A stretch of DNA of 64,000 bases, taken from the NCBI GenBank assembly GCA_937873695.1, contig CALMYL010000008.1:109369-173368 (forward strand), given 5' to 3'. Position 1 is the stretch's first letter, and every line of letters begins with the position of its first letter. This stretch comes from an uncultured Ignavibacteria bacterium. Its GTDB lineage: Bacteria; Bacteroidota; Ignavibacteria; Tepidaquicellales; OLB5. Under the pieces are notes generated by a model. The model was not told the DNA's origin. It made no database searches and was given only the letters and a program-made list of their open reading frames with translations. This document shows positions 15,990 through 25,885 of the stretch, piece after piece. A program made the translations under genes and the position numbers.

Positions 15990-17969
15990 TTACTTCACAA
16001 GTGTCATTTTCTTTACATCTGAAAATTCACCTGCGGAGAGTTTATAGAAATAAATTCCGCTTGGTACATTTACAGCGTTGAAATCATAAGTATAATTTCC
16101 AGCAGCAAGATTCATATTATTGATAAGCGAAGCAACTTCTCTGCCAAGCATATCGTAGATCTTTAAAGTTACAAATGAACCTTTTGGTAACCCGAATTTT
16201 ATGTTAGTTACCGGGTTAAAAGGATTCGGATAGTTCTGCTGAAGTGAATAAACCTGCGGAACTTCTGTGTTTGTCTGCTGGATACCCACAAAATTGCCAA
16301 CTCTAATCTGGTATGTTCTTATGTGAACCCTTGGTCCGCCTGTTTCTGTTCCCGTAACTGTAACAGTGTAAAGACCCTGCGGTACATTAGCTGTTGAAGT
16401 AGTATTAATTAAAACTGAATCAGATACACCGGTAAATGTCCTTACGTTGCCAGGTGAAAATGTAGGTGTCAATGTTCCCGGTGCAGGGGATGGTGAAATG
16501 TTCGTTGTATATGTTACCTGTCCTGAATATGGTCCCATAACCGGATTTCTCATTCTTACAACTGATGTTGATGTTGGGTTAATGCTATCAATCGTTTTAT
16601 TGAAAGAAATGCCGTAATCAGGCAGATATGCAGTAAAATCCTGCAATGTATTGTTCTGTCCTGTATAGAACGGGAATGTCATTGTTCTTCCTGCTATACC
16701 CTGGTAATCACCTAAATAATAGTGGTTTGCTGCCTGGAATATTTTAACAGCGGCAGGATTAAAATTCTGGTTTGAGATCTTAAAGTTTGTAAAAGTTAAA
16801 CCGCCGTCGGTTGATACTGCGCCGTAAGTTTCAGTCATTAAATTGCCCGGATCATCGTTTCTTGAATCCCACCACATAGCCCAAACTCTGCCCTGCAGAT
16901 CAACAGAAACATCGCACATCCACTGATCAGTAAAGGTAGCGTCATCATTAACTCTAACCGGGTCACCTGAGCTCCATGTAACGCCGCCATCAGTTGACCT
17001 TGTGCAGAAAATATCAGCTGCATCCGGCCCCGGTGGGTTACTAGCATAAACATTATATATATAACCCCTTCTTGATGTTGAAGACATATCCACAGCAATA
17101 TGAGGCATTCCGTTCACGCGTATATCTGTTTTCAGAACATATCTGCCTGAACCATTAACTGTTCCCGGAGTTGAGTGAAAAGATGCCTGTACTTGCGCAT
17201 TAAATGTTGCACCGCCATCTGTTGATACTCTGACTACTGTGCCGCCATTATACCAGGCAAGGTAAACTCGGCCGCCGGGTCCGACTGCAACATCCGGTCC
17301 GGGATTTGGTGTGCCTGTTCCCATATTGCCTACAAAGCTCCACGAAGCGCCGTTATTGGTTGACCTGTGAAAATCAACACTTGCACCGGTTGAAAAATTC
17401 ACGTATGCCATGTATACATGATTCTGGTATGGTCCGCCTGTCTGATCGGCTGCAATCCATTCTTTATCTGCATTGGCGTTACTTACGATGTTTCCAAGAT
17501 TTGTCCAGCTTACGCCTTTGTTTGTTGATTTCAATAGTCTGATGCCGCTTGAAAGTACAGCAAGATAAAAATTACCTAAACTATCAGCGCAGAAAACCGG
17601 GTCACCCTGGTTGCTTGAAATAGCTGTATTGCTCCAGGTCACACCTCCATTGGTTGTGTAATATACCCATGGAGTACCTGAAAATCCTGTAACCCTGTTA
17701 TCACTAGCAACAAAGTTCAATGGATCTCTGGGATTAACAGCGATATCGGTTTCAGCGAATCCGTTATTAGTAGAGACCTGATAATTATCAAAAGCACCAA
17801 CGGAAATAATTGCGTCAATTCCGTATGGTTCAGTTGGCAAAACCTTAGGGAGTATCAGCTTCATCTGATAAGTTTCTTTTGAAACGGGAACATTCGGGTC
17901 AATCTGTGAATAAGCATTGACACAAATGGAAAAAGCCAGTAAAAACAATAAAATAAATTTACTTTTCAT
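15990..17969 (-). CDS. T9SS-secreted Asp-box (BNR) protein with Ig-like domain
   Basis: A 659-residue protein with signal peptide ('MKSKFILLFLLAFSICVNAYS'). Residues about 50-450 form an Asp-box propeller ('TTNGGVTW', 'STNKGVSW', 'STNNGASW', 'STDGGATF', 'STDGGVTW', 'STDGGLTF'). Residues about 470-570 look like an immunoglobulin-type beta-sandwich ('YTVTVTGTETGGPRVHIRTY'). The last 85 residues are a T9SS sorting domain ('YSLQQNYPNPFNPVT' to 'SDVKKMTLVK'). It is a more distant relative of the three BNR proteins downstream and larger because of the extra domain. A strong terminator follows. It probably acts at the cell surface or outside the cell; its ligand is unknown and no catalytic residues are evident. 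Confidence 0.85.
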   Translation of the reverse strand: MKSKFILLFLLAFSICVNAYSQIDPNVPVSKETYQMKLILPKVLPTEPYGIDAIISVGAFDNYQVSTNNGFAETDIAVNPRDPLNFVASDNRVTGFSGTPWVYYTTNGGVTWSNTAISSNQGDPVFCADSLGNFYLAVLSSGIRLLKSTNKGVSWTNLGNIVSNANADKEWIAADQTGGPYQNHVYMAYVNFSTGASVDFHRSTNNGASWSFVGNMGTGTPNPGPDVAVGPGGRVYLAWYNGGTVVRVSTDGGATFNAQVQASFHSTPGTVNGSGRYVLKTDIRVNGMPHIAVDMSSTSRRGYIYNVYASNPPGPDAADIFCTRSTDGGVTWSSGDPVRVNDDATFTDQWMCDVSVDLQGRVWAMWWDSRNDDPGNLMTETYGAVSTDGGLTFTNFKISNQNFNPAAVKIFQAANHYYLGDYQGIAGRTMTFPFYTGQNNTLQDFTAYLPDYGISFNKTIDSINPTSTSVVRMRNPVMGPYSGQVTYTTNISPSPAPGTLTPTFSPGNVRTFTGVSDSVLINTTSTANVPQGLYTVTVTGTETGGPRVHIRTYQIRVGNFVGIQQTNTEVPQVYSLQQNYPNPFNPVTNIKFGLPKGSFVTLKIYDMLGREVASLINNMNLAAGNYTYDFNAVNVPSGIYFYKLSAGEFSDVKKMTLVK

Positions 17970-18192
17970 TTGTGATTTTGTTGTTAATTTGCGAATTAAT
18001 CTCTAATAATATTACATTTTAATGGCAAAAACAATCATTAAATATATATATCAGTTACTCTAAAATGTTATAGTAATACTGAAGATATCCTACAATACTT
18101 CAAGAAGACCTTGAAATTTTTAAAAGCAAAAAATCGTTTTAAAATCCAGATAATCCATTGTAATTTCTATTATAAAAGCTTAATTTTAGCTG

Positions 18193-20481
18193 ATGAAAAA
18201 CCCCATAATTCCTAAAATAGTTGTTTTTTCGCTCCTTTTGGCACTTTCTGCCTGCTCTACATTTAATTATAAAACCTATGATGAGAATCAGAACAAGGGT
18301 ATAGATGATCCTGATCCTAATTACGAAGTAACTCTTGACAGAAATTTCCAGGACTTCACCGGTTTTATGTTCATTGGAAACAGGATAGAGAATTTCAGCA
18401 CATATTTTAACACTTACTTTAATGCCAGCGAAAATTTTGATGCTGCGTATGATGATTATGCCACGCGCGTTCTTGCTAATTATAATGTCAACCCTGATTC
18501 TATTTTTGCCAGGCCGCAGTTATCGCAGGAATCAATAGATAAATTCAATATTGCGATAGAAAAAGCATCAAAGGTTATCCAGTATCACAAAAGCAGCCAG
18601 TATATGGACCGCTCTGTACTGCTTATAGGCAAGTCCTATTTTTTTCTTGGCGACTTTCTTAAGGCTGAAAGGAAATTCAGTGAGTTTATTTCAAAACTTA
18701 AAGCCAGCCAGTATCTGGATGAAGCACTGCTTTACCTTGCCAGAACACAGCTTAGACTTGATAATGAAAAGCCTGCGCTTGAAAGATTCAATGACCTGAT
18801 AAAAAATTCCCCTGAAAAAAATGTAGTATCGCAAAGCTACCAATCGCTTGCGGAGTATTACCTGAACAAAAAAGACTATGAAAACGCGATAAAGAACTTC
18901 AGGAAGGCTATAGAGTTTTCAAGTGATAGCGAATTCAAGGCTCAAATGCAGTTTCTTATTGCGGCAGTTACTGCCAGATCCAATTCTAAGCTGGCCGCAA
19001 AAGAGTTTGATAAGGTGCTTGATTTTGACGCGTCGTATGACCTGGAGTATCTTGCGCGTTACAACAGGGCAAAAAATCTGGTTGCCAGCGGTGATTTCAA
19101 GAACGCAGATGATCTTCTTGAAGACCTGCAGATCAAGTATAAGGATGTTCCCGCCAGCCTGGGGCAAGTCAGTTTTTTGAGGGGAGTTTATTTTGATGAG
19201 AAAAAGAATAATAAGCTTTCTGTAAACCAATACTATGAGGTCATACAGAATTTTCCATCCACAATACCTTCAGCTGACGCAAGTTACAAACTTGCGAAGT
19301 ACTATGAATCAAAAGATAATTACTTTAACGCATTGCTGTATTACCGCTTTTCTACAGAACAAAGCAGTGCCGGGACCCATTACAAAGAAGCGATGAGCAA
19401 AGCGAATACTTTTAAGCGATATTTTGAACTTCGCGGTATCATTACGGGAGAAACAATAAATACAGAATATAACGAAGAGTTCAAAAAGAAGACTACGAAG
19501 GATTATGATAAATCAAGCGACCCGAACAAAAATCCAATAAAAGGATTGGATAATGGTAAATCTGGCGGCAATTTCGGGTTCTCTGTTAAGGATAGTGTTA
19601 TCAGCGGCGAAGATTCCACATTTACCATTGTTGATACATCGCATACAAAGGAAAAGCAGATTTCCGCAGCCAAGTTTGAACTGGCTGAACTTTTTCTTTA
19701 TGACCTGAACAGAGCTGATTCAAGCGAGATATATCTTAAGGAAGCCCTTAATGAATCATATGATTATGATTTCAGCGCAAAGGTGCTTTTCGCTCTTTCT
19801 GCGCTGTACAGGAAACTTGAGATGAATGCAAAAAGCGAAGAAGTGTTAAATACAATTGTAAAGGATTATCCATTATCGGAAGTCGCAAACTCAAGCCGAA
19901 GGCTTTTGAAAATGCAAATAGTAGATGAATTCCGCGGCGATGCCAGTGACTCGCTGTATAGTTCTGCTGAAAATAAGTTTGTGAATAAAGATTATTCAGG
20001 CGCCCTTGAAGATTTCAGGAGCCTTATAAATACTTATCCGGCATCGGTTCATCTGGATAAAGCTTATTTTGGCGCCGGCTGGATCTACGAAAACGCAATC
20101 TACAATAATGACAGCGCGTATTTCTATTACTCAGCGCTTGTAAAGGGGGCGCCAAATTCCGAAGCCGCCGCAATTGTAATGCAGAAAGTTGAAGAATATG
20201 AATTGTTCAATAGGCAGGAACCAATAGATACGTCAGGAACAGGTAATGAACAGAATATTCAGCAGAACAATGAAGTAAATAAAGAGAATGAACCGGAGAA
20301 GAAAACCGAGGGCGAAAGCACTGATGGCAATATTGATCCAATGATCCTGCTAAAAGAATCAGAACAGAGTGATAATGAAAACAAAAAAGTTACCGGAGAA
20401 CAGGGTGAAGATGAGATCAAAAAGCCGGATGAAAACTCAAACCAGGAGACTGCCCCGACCGAAAAGCCTCCTGAAAATTAA
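18193..20481 (+). CDS. Tetratricopeptide-repeat lipoprotein
   Basis: A 762-residue protein with a lipoprotein signal ('VFSLLLALSAC', lipidated Cys21). Residues about 90-650 hold many TPR-like helical pairs ('SVLLIGKSYFFLGDFLKAERKF', 'YQSLAEYYLNKKDYENAIKNF', 'AYFGAGWIYENA'), with a low-complexity insertion near 440-470. The last 80 residues are acidic and rich in E, N, K and P and are probably disordered. Large TPR lipoproteins act as periplasmic scaffolds, in some cases for outer-membrane assembly or secretion machinery; which applies here is unknown. It starts a four-gene run with a HIT protein, an S9 peptidase and a CcmE-like protein. TAATTTTA, one mismatch from the -7 consensus, ends four bases before the ATG. 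Confidence 0.82.
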   Translation: MKNPIIPKIVVFSLLLALSACSTFNYKTYDENQNKGIDDPDPNYEVTLDRNFQDFTGFMFIGNRIENFSTYFNTYFNASENFDAAYDDYATRVLANYNVNPDSIFARPQLSQESIDKFNIAIEKASKVIQYHKSSQYMDRSVLLIGKSYFFLGDFLKAERKFSEFISKLKASQYLDEALLYLARTQLRLDNEKPALERFNDLIKNSPEKNVVSQSYQSLAEYYLNKKDYENAIKNFRKAIEFSSDSEFKAQMQFLIAAVTARSNSKLAAKEFDKVLDFDASYDLEYLARYNRAKNLVASGDFKNADDLLEDLQIKYKDVPASLGQVSFLRGVYFDEKKNNKLSVNQYYEVIQNFPSTIPSADASYKLAKYYESKDNYFNALLYYRFSTEQSSAGTHYKEAMSKANTFKRYFELRGIITGETINTEYNEEFKKKTTKDYDKSSDPNKNPIKGLDNGKSGGNFGFSVKDSVISGEDSTFTIVDTSHTKEKQISAAKFELAELFLYDLNRADSSEIYLKEALNESYDYDFSAKVLFALSALYRKLEMNAKSEEVLNTIVKDYPLSEVANSSRRLLKMQIVDEFRGDASDSLYSSAENKFVNKDYSGALEDFRSLINTYPASVHLDKAYFGAGWIYENAIYNNDSAYFYYSALVKGAPNSEAAAIVMQKVEEYELFNRQEPIDTSGTGNEQNIQQNNEVNKENEPEKKTEGESTDGNIDPMILLKESEQSDNENKKVTGEQGEDEIKKPDENSNQETAPTEKPPEN

Positions 20482-20494
20482 CTTATAAGAGAAT

Positions 20495-20833
20495 ATGGAT
20501 AATTGTCTTTTCTGCAGGATAGCAGCTAAGAAGATCCCTTCTGATATAGTTTTTGAAAATGAAGAACTGCTGGCGTTTAACGATATCAGTCCGCAGGCGC
20601 CTGTGCATATTCTGATAATACCCAAAGTGCATATAAGCACACCCGCAGATATTGATGAAACTAACAGCGCCGTTGCGGGAAAAATAATTGCGGCCGCGGC
20701 AGAAATTGCAAAACAAAAGGGTTTGGAAGGATACAGGCTGGTTTTTAACTGCAATGAGTCCGCGGGCCAGAGTGTCTTTCACATACATGCCCATATACTT
20801 GGCGGCAGGGTTATGAAGTGGCCTCCGGGGTAA
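20495..20833 (+). CDS. HIT-family nucleotide hydrolase (HinT-like)
   Basis: A 112-residue protein with the complete histidine triad 'HIHAHILGG' near residue 95-100, an N-terminal 'CLFCRIAAKKIPSDIV' and 'HILIIPKVHIS', all typical of the HinT branch. These cytosolic dimers hydrolyse purine nucleoside phosphoramidates and aminoacyl-adenylates. It begins 13 bases after the stop of the TPR lipoprotein gene, so the two are co-transcribed. The cysteines near the N terminus (C4, C7) are common in this branch and can bind zinc. Identification is firm; the in vivo substrate is not known. Confidence 0.92.
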   Translation: MDNCLFCRIAAKKIPSDIVFENEELLAFNDISPQAPVHILIIPKVHISTPADIDETNSAVAGKIIAAAAEIAKQKGLEGYRLVFNCNESAGQSVFHIHAHILGGRVMKWPPG

Positions 20834-20879
20834 AATGCCGCAAACAGAGAATGTTATTCAGTAATTCTAAATTTTTACA

Positions 20880-22769
20880 GTGAGCAAAAATAAAGTACTA
20901 TTTCTTCTGCTTCTGTTTTCAACGGTCCTTACTCTGCATTCACAGCAATACAGCATAGAACAGTATCTGAGCATTAAAGGTGCAGTTTCACCGGGTTATT
21001 CGTTTGATGACAACCGTATTTATTTCACTATGAGCGTTACCGGGACCAGCCAGTTATGGAGCGTTAATAAGCCCGGCGCATGGCCAATGCAGATCACTTT
21101 TTTTAAAGACAGAATAACGGGTTACTCGCCCAATCCCGTTAAGGACATTATTTTGATCGAAAAGGATGAGGGCGGTTCGGAATATGACCAATTCTTCCTG
21201 GCAAACGGTGATGGAACAGAGATAAAGATGTTAACCGATGGCTCTCCCAAAGTGCTGAACGGTTCTGGCAGGTGGTCTGATGACGGGACATTCTTCACTT
21301 ATTATTCAAACAAACGTACCCCTTATTTCTATGATCTATACACATACAATATTGAAAACAGAACAAACGAAATGATCTTTTCCAGTGATCATTCTAATTA
21401 TCCTTCTGCAATTTCGCCTGATGGCACCAGAATGATATTTTCCAGGTCATACTCAACCTATGATAATGACCTTTTTCTGCTGGATATAAAAAGCAGAAAA
21501 GAAAAGCTGATATCAGTACATGATAATTTCAATGAGCCGGCGGAGTTCTACGCCGCATCTTTTGATGCGGCAGGGGAGAACCTGTATTTTATTTCCAACT
21601 TCAGAAATGATTTTTTCAGGATCGGGGTATATAATATCAATTCAGGTGCAGCAATTTACCCTGAGCTTCATTTCCTATCACAGTATAAAAACTGTGATGT
21701 ATCAAGATTATTTTTTTCAGGGGATAAAAGCAAAATGCTTATAATGGTAAATGACAGGGGATATGACAGGATATTTATGTATGATTTGACCGGCAAAAAA
21801 GAAATAAGTATCCCGGAAACATTGAAAAGCTCAAGTATTACTGCCGTCAGGTTTTCTAACAGCAGCAGGAAAGTTGTTATCGGCGTCAATTCATCTTCCA
21901 ATCCTTCAGTGCTGTATGAATGGAATATTGAAAATGGAAATGTTGAGCAGCTTACATATCCTTCGCTGGCAGGAATAGATCCCGGTACTTTTATTGAGCC
22001 GGAACTCATCTCTTACAGATCATTTGATGGTCTTGAAATTCCTGCTTTCTTATACAGGCCTTCGGGCAGTGAAGGCAAAAAACTCCCCTGTATTATTTCC
22101 ATTCATGGCGGCCCTGAAAGTCAATCAACCTACGGTTTTGAGCCAGTTTACCAGTATTTCCTGAATGCTGGTTATGTGATAGTTGAACCAAATGTAAGAG
22201 GCAGTTCCGGCTACGGAAAAAAGTATGCTTCTCTTGATAATGTGAGGAACAGGGAAAATTCTGTAAAAGATATCAGCGCGCTTACAGATTATCTGAAAAA
22301 CCGTAATGATGTTGACCCCGGCAGAATAGCGGTTTATGGCGGCAGTTATGGCGGCTATATGGTCCTTGCATGCTTAAGCCTGTATCCTGATCTGTTTTCC
22401 GCCGGTATTGATGTAGTGGGAATATCAAATTTCGTAACCTTTCTGGAAAATACTTCTGATTACAGAAGAAATAACAGGGAAAGTGAATACGGCAGCCTGG
22501 AAAAGGACCGGGATTTTCTGGAAAGCATTTCTCCTCTTGCGAAGGTAAAAAATATTAAAGCGCCGCTATTGATAATTCACGGGCGCAATGATCCAAGGGT
22601 TCCTGTTGGTGAAGCAGAGCAGATGTACAAAGCAATAATTGATAACGGAGGAATTACTGAACTTCAAATATACGAAGATGAAGGACATGGCATAGCGAAA
22701 CAGAAAAACAGGTTTGACCTTTACCCCAGGATAGTAAAATTTCTTGATAAGTACGTGAAGAATAAATGA
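20880..22769 (+). CDS. S9-family prolyl oligopeptidase/dipeptidyl aminopeptidase
   Basis: A 629-residue exported peptidase starting at a GTG. The signal peptide is 'MSKNKVLFLLLLFSTVLTLHSQ'. Residues about 25-370 form a WD40-like/TolB-type propeller ('YSPNPVKDIILIEKDEGGS', 'YPSAISPDGTRMIFSRS') that limits access to the active site. The catalytic alpha/beta-hydrolase domain follows: 'IHGGPE', nucleophile S489 in 'GGSYGGYM', D571 in 'HGRNDPRVP' and H603 in 'DEGHGI'. Members release dipeptides or cut after proline from short peptides, here probably in the periplasm. It lies 46 bases after the HIT gene and 56 before the CcmE-like gene, in the same probable operon. Confidence 0.9.
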   Translation: MSKNKVLFLLLLFSTVLTLHSQQYSIEQYLSIKGAVSPGYSFDDNRIYFTMSVTGTSQLWSVNKPGAWPMQITFFKDRITGYSPNPVKDIILIEKDEGGSEYDQFFLANGDGTEIKMLTDGSPKVLNGSGRWSDDGTFFTYYSNKRTPYFYDLYTYNIENRTNEMIFSSDHSNYPSAISPDGTRMIFSRSYSTYDNDLFLLDIKSRKEKLISVHDNFNEPAEFYAASFDAAGENLYFISNFRNDFFRIGVYNINSGAAIYPELHFLSQYKNCDVSRLFFSGDKSKMLIMVNDRGYDRIFMYDLTGKKEISIPETLKSSSITAVRFSNSSRKVVIGVNSSSNPSVLYEWNIENGNVEQLTYPSLAGIDPGTFIEPELISYRSFDGLEIPAFLYRPSGSEGKKLPCIISIHGGPESQSTYGFEPVYQYFLNAGYVIVEPNVRGSSGYGKKYASLDNVRNRENSVKDISALTDYLKNRNDVDPGRIAVYGGSYGGYMVLACLSLYPDLFSAGIDVVGISNFVTFLENTSDYRRNNRESEYGSLEKDRDFLESISPLAKVKNIKAPLLIIHGRNDPRVPVGEAEQMYKAIIDNGGITELQIYEDEGHGIAKQKNRFDLYPRIVKFLDKYVKNK

Positions 22770-22825
22770 AATTTCCGGTGAAGTTTTAAAAAAATGCAAA
22801 TTCATAATTTGAAAGGCGATAAAAT

Positions 22826-23173
22826 ATGACAAAACGCTTAAAGATCATTATCATAAGTATTGTTGCATTGTTTCTTATTTACCTGGGTTACAGTGTCTAT
22901 TTCACCGCCAGGGAAGGAACCGAAACTTTCGGGAATTTTGACCCTAACAGCACAGCAAATAAAAATATAAAGGTTGAGCTGCTGATTGAAAAAGGATTTA
23001 CTTCTTCACCTGACGGCGGCGTATCTTTTTTTGTGAAGGATAGAAGCGGTATCATCAAAAAGGTCAATTTGGGTAAAGAATTTCCTGAAGAACTTAAGAA
23101 AGAAGGCATAATAACTCTTTCCGGACACTCGCACGGTGACTATTTTCATGCTGTGGAAGTTTCAGAAGATTAA
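22826..23173 (+). CDS. Small membrane-anchored CcmE-like (OB-fold) protein
   Basis: A 115-residue protein with an N-terminal membrane anchor (residues 7-27, 'IIIISIVALFLIYLGYSVYF') and a short beta-rich periplasmic domain. The pattern 'VSFFVKDRSGIIKKVNLGKEFPEEL ' followed by 'GIITLSGHSHGDYFHAVEV' recalls the OB fold of the haem chaperone CcmE ('F.V.D....V.V.Y.G..P..F..G', then 'G....G.F.A'). The C-terminal HxxxY motif that carries haem in CcmE is absent, as the protein ends at 'VSED', and no other ccm gene is nearby. It may therefore be an OB-fold relative and not a haem chaperone. Last gene of the run that starts at 18193. Confidence 0.55.
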   Translation: MTKRLKIIIISIVALFLIYLGYSVYFTAREGTETFGNFDPNSTANKNIKVELLIEKGFTSSPDGGVSFFVKDRSGIIKKVNLGKEFPEELKKEGIITLSGHSHGDYFHAVEVSED

Positions 23174-23203
23174 CACATCTAATTGAAAGGTATTGTGGAA
23201 AAC

Positions 23204-23230
23204 AAAAAGGGGAGCATTCAGCTCCCCTTT
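23204..23230. terminator. Bidirectional terminator between convergent genes
   Basis: AAAGGGGAGC pairs with GCTCCCCTTT around ATTCA, with A-rich and T-rich flanks that suit both directions. It closes the plus-strand run from 18193 and the minus-strand propeller gene at 23250. Confidence 0.75.
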
Positions 23231-23249
23231 GGCATTAATATACCGTTAC

Positions 23250-25709
23250 TCATTTTGTTACTATCATTTTCCTGGTCTGAATGTATTGATTTGCGCTCAG
23301 TGTGTAGAAGTAAATTCCGCTTGAAAGTTTTGCAGCATCAAATTGAACTTTGTACGTTCCGGGTTTTTGGTCAAGATCAATTATTGTTTCAACCTCTCTT
23401 CCAAGAATATCGTAGACCGTTAAATTAACAAAACCGTCTTTCACAATGGAATATTCTATAAAAGTTACAGGGTTAAACGGATTCGGATAATTCTGTTTAA
23501 GTGAATATTCTTTGGGGACTTCGTTATTGTAGTTTATAATACCAATAGGTATCCCAATTTCCCAAACACCCCTTCCATGGGTTGCAACCCTGACTATATT
23601 AGTGGATTGATGGTAATCCAGATGCATAGCCACTGTATTGGGCAGGCTGTCAGCCAGTTCTATCCAGTCTGCTCCGTAGTTATCGGAATAGAAAACGCCG
23701 GCATCCATAGCACAGTAATATATGCTTGAAGCCATCCCGGGGTAATAGATCAGCAGGTCGTTGACAGGCGAATCTGGCAGAACACCGCTTATATTGTTCC
23801 ACACAGAACCACCGTTTGTAGTTTTATATACTTTCCCGGTCCCGAACCCGGAATATGTAAGTAACACAACGTTCGCAGAATCAGGGTGGATGTGTACACT
23901 GGAAATAGTCCTGTTCTGCAGCCCTGTTGTTGTGCTTAGGAAAGTGCTGCCCCCGTCAACGGACTTAAATATCAACTGGCCAGATGAAACATACATTACA
24001 GAAGGATTGCTTCGGCAAATAGACATTTCCCGTATCACCCCGCTGGTGCCTGAAGAAATGGGGACCCAGTTTGCGCCCCAGTTGGTTGATTTGAACACTT
24101 TTTCTCTTGCTGTGTAGAACACCCCCGGGGATGTTGGATGTGATATGACCGGAGCAATCCATGCGGCAGCGCCGCTTAACCCATCAGCAGAAATATTCCA
24201 GGAAGTACCGCCATCAGTAGAACGTAATATCCCGTTGTACTGCCTTTCAGCAAGTATATAATTCGGGTTCTGGCTCTGAAAGCAAACTTCACCTCCATCG
24301 CCCCCGAAAACACATGACCAGATCTGCGATCCCTGAGTTCTCTGTGTCCCGTTATCCTGCGTTCCCCCGATAATATGCCCCAGGTTTGTTGGGTCAGTGG
24401 CTATTCTGTAAAACTGTGTAAGCGATAAGCCGGCGTTCATATTTATCCAGTTGGTACCCCGGTTTGTTGATTTCCACAATCCGCCATCGTTGGCAGCCAT
24501 TAATTCATTGGGATTCAGAGGATTGAAATCCATATTATGCTGGTCAGGGTGCACTGTACCTCCAAAATAGCTGTTTGTGATATTTTGAAAGCTTGAACCG
24601 CCGTTGGTTGTTCGCCATACATCAATCACACCTACATAGGCATAGTTGGGATCAAAAGGATTAACATGCATGTAAAAATTGTACCAGGCCTGTTCAGGAT
24701 TAAAATCAAATCCAACTGAAACCTGCGTAAAGTTATTTCCTGCGTTTGTTGATTTGTAAACTTTTATCTGTGCCCCGGTATAAACCGCGCAATATAGCAC
24801 CAAAGGATTATCTCTGCATATTGCAATGTGATTCCTTGTACCCATTGTTAAGCCCGCAGCAACAGGCAAAAATGTAACACCGCCATCTGTCGATTTCCTG
24901 TATCCTGAACCGCTGCCTACCATATAAGCTGTTGTTCCGTTGGGTGCAAACACAATATCATCACATCTGCCTATTACGAGCAATGACCATGACTCACCGG
25001 TGTTTGTTGACCAATACAGCCCCGCAGTACCCATTGCCGCATACAGCATATTAGGAAATCCCGGGCGGACAACAAACCTGGAGCAATAAGTCAATGGAGG
25101 TAAACCTTCAGCATAGTGCTGCCAGGAGTTACCGCCATTTGTTGATCTGAGGATTCCCCTGCCATAATATCCAAGTCCGCTGTATGTGGCTTCACCTGTT
25201 CCGTAATAAACTATATTTGTATTGGAAGGATCAACATAAATTGAGCCTGATGCCAAAGAGACCTCTCTATCTGAAATGGGCACAAAATTGTTACCGCCAT
25301 CTGTTGATTTCCACACACCGCCGCTTGCTGCCCCCAGGTATATTATGTTGGGATTAACGGGATCATACCTGACAGAAATTATTCTGCCTGAAACACTGGC
25401 ATAGGAAAAGTAAGTACCCGGGGTTGGTCCAATATTCCTCCATGTTGTTTCTGGGTCAAACTTAAAGCCCTTGCTGTCTCTCAGGGCATATTTCTGATCA
25501 ATTGACTTCGCGTATGCATCTGCGGGTATATAGTTGTTCGGGTATATTCTTTGTTCGTAAAACCAACGTTCACGGTTAAACGATTTTTTCGTCTTAGTAT
25601 GCTCATCTGCTTTATCGTAGGGGTTGTTCTTTATGTTCAGATCCTGGGAGTAAACAGAGACTGTCAAGTAAAGAAGGGCATTAAGGAACAGAAAAATTAT
25701 TTTACTCAT
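23250..25709 (-). CDS. Large T9SS-secreted VPS10/BNR-type propeller protein (copy 1)
   Basis: An 819-residue protein with signal peptide ('MSKIIFLFLNALLYLTVSVYS'). After a charged segment containing 'NPYDKADEHTKTKKSF' it is made of many 'W/YKSTDGG' propeller motifs, as in VPS10/sortilin-like and xyloglucanase-type double propellers ('GGVWKSTDGGNNF', 'GLYWSTNTGESW', 'GGLWKSTNRGTNW', 'VFKSTNWGANW'). A motif 'GGTQDNGTQRTQG' near the centre is typical of the family. The last 85 residues are a T9SS sorting domain ('YSLKQNYPNPFNPVT' to 'TRKMIVTK'). Glycosidase activity is often annotated for this architecture, but I see no proof of catalytic residues. A nearly colinear paralogue lies upstream. Confidence 0.85.
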   Translation of the reverse strand: MSKIIFLFLNALLYLTVSVYSQDLNIKNNPYDKADEHTKTKKSFNRERWFYEQRIYPNNYIPADAYAKSIDQKYALRDSKGFKFDPETTWRNIGPTPGTYFSYASVSGRIISVRYDPVNPNIIYLGAASGGVWKSTDGGNNFVPISDREVSLASGSIYVDPSNTNIVYYGTGEATYSGLGYYGRGILRSTNGGNSWQHYAEGLPPLTYCSRFVVRPGFPNMLYAAMGTAGLYWSTNTGESWSLLVIGRCDDIVFAPNGTTAYMVGSGSGYRKSTDGGVTFLPVAAGLTMGTRNHIAICRDNPLVLYCAVYTGAQIKVYKSTNAGNNFTQVSVGFDFNPEQAWYNFYMHVNPFDPNYAYVGVIDVWRTTNGGSSFQNITNSYFGGTVHPDQHNMDFNPLNPNELMAANDGGLWKSTNRGTNWINMNAGLSLTQFYRIATDPTNLGHIIGGTQDNGTQRTQGSQIWSCVFGGDGGEVCFQSQNPNYILAERQYNGILRSTDGGTSWNISADGLSGAAAWIAPVISHPTSPGVFYTAREKVFKSTNWGANWVPISSGTSGVIREMSICRSNPSVMYVSSGQLIFKSVDGGSTFLSTTTGLQNRTISSVHIHPDSANVVLLTYSGFGTGKVYKTTNGGSVWNNISGVLPDSPVNDLLIYYPGMASSIYYCAMDAGVFYSDNYGADWIELADSLPNTVAMHLDYHQSTNIVRVATHGRGVWEIGIPIGIINYNNEVPKEYSLKQNYPNPFNPVTFIEYSIVKDGFVNLTVYDILGREVETIIDLDQKPGTYKVQFDAAKLSSGIYFYTLSANQYIQTRKMIVTK

Positions 25710-25836
25710 AATAATTTTAATATATTTCGTTTACTTATTTATAATATAATGACAAAAAACCAATAATTAAACTGAAGAATTGAAAATTATTAATTTTGAA
25801 TTTCTTTGTAGTCTGCGAGGAGTATTACTTAAAAAC

Positions 25837-25860
25837 AAAAAAGGGGCGTATGCCCCCTTT
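25837..25860 (-). terminator. Terminator of propeller gene copy 2
   Basis: On the minus strand AAGGGGGC-ATAC-GCCCCTTTTTT forms a hairpin followed by T, 26 bases after the stop codon at 25886. Confidence 0.75.
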
Positions 25861-25885
25861 CTGTTATCATATAAAATTAACGTAA

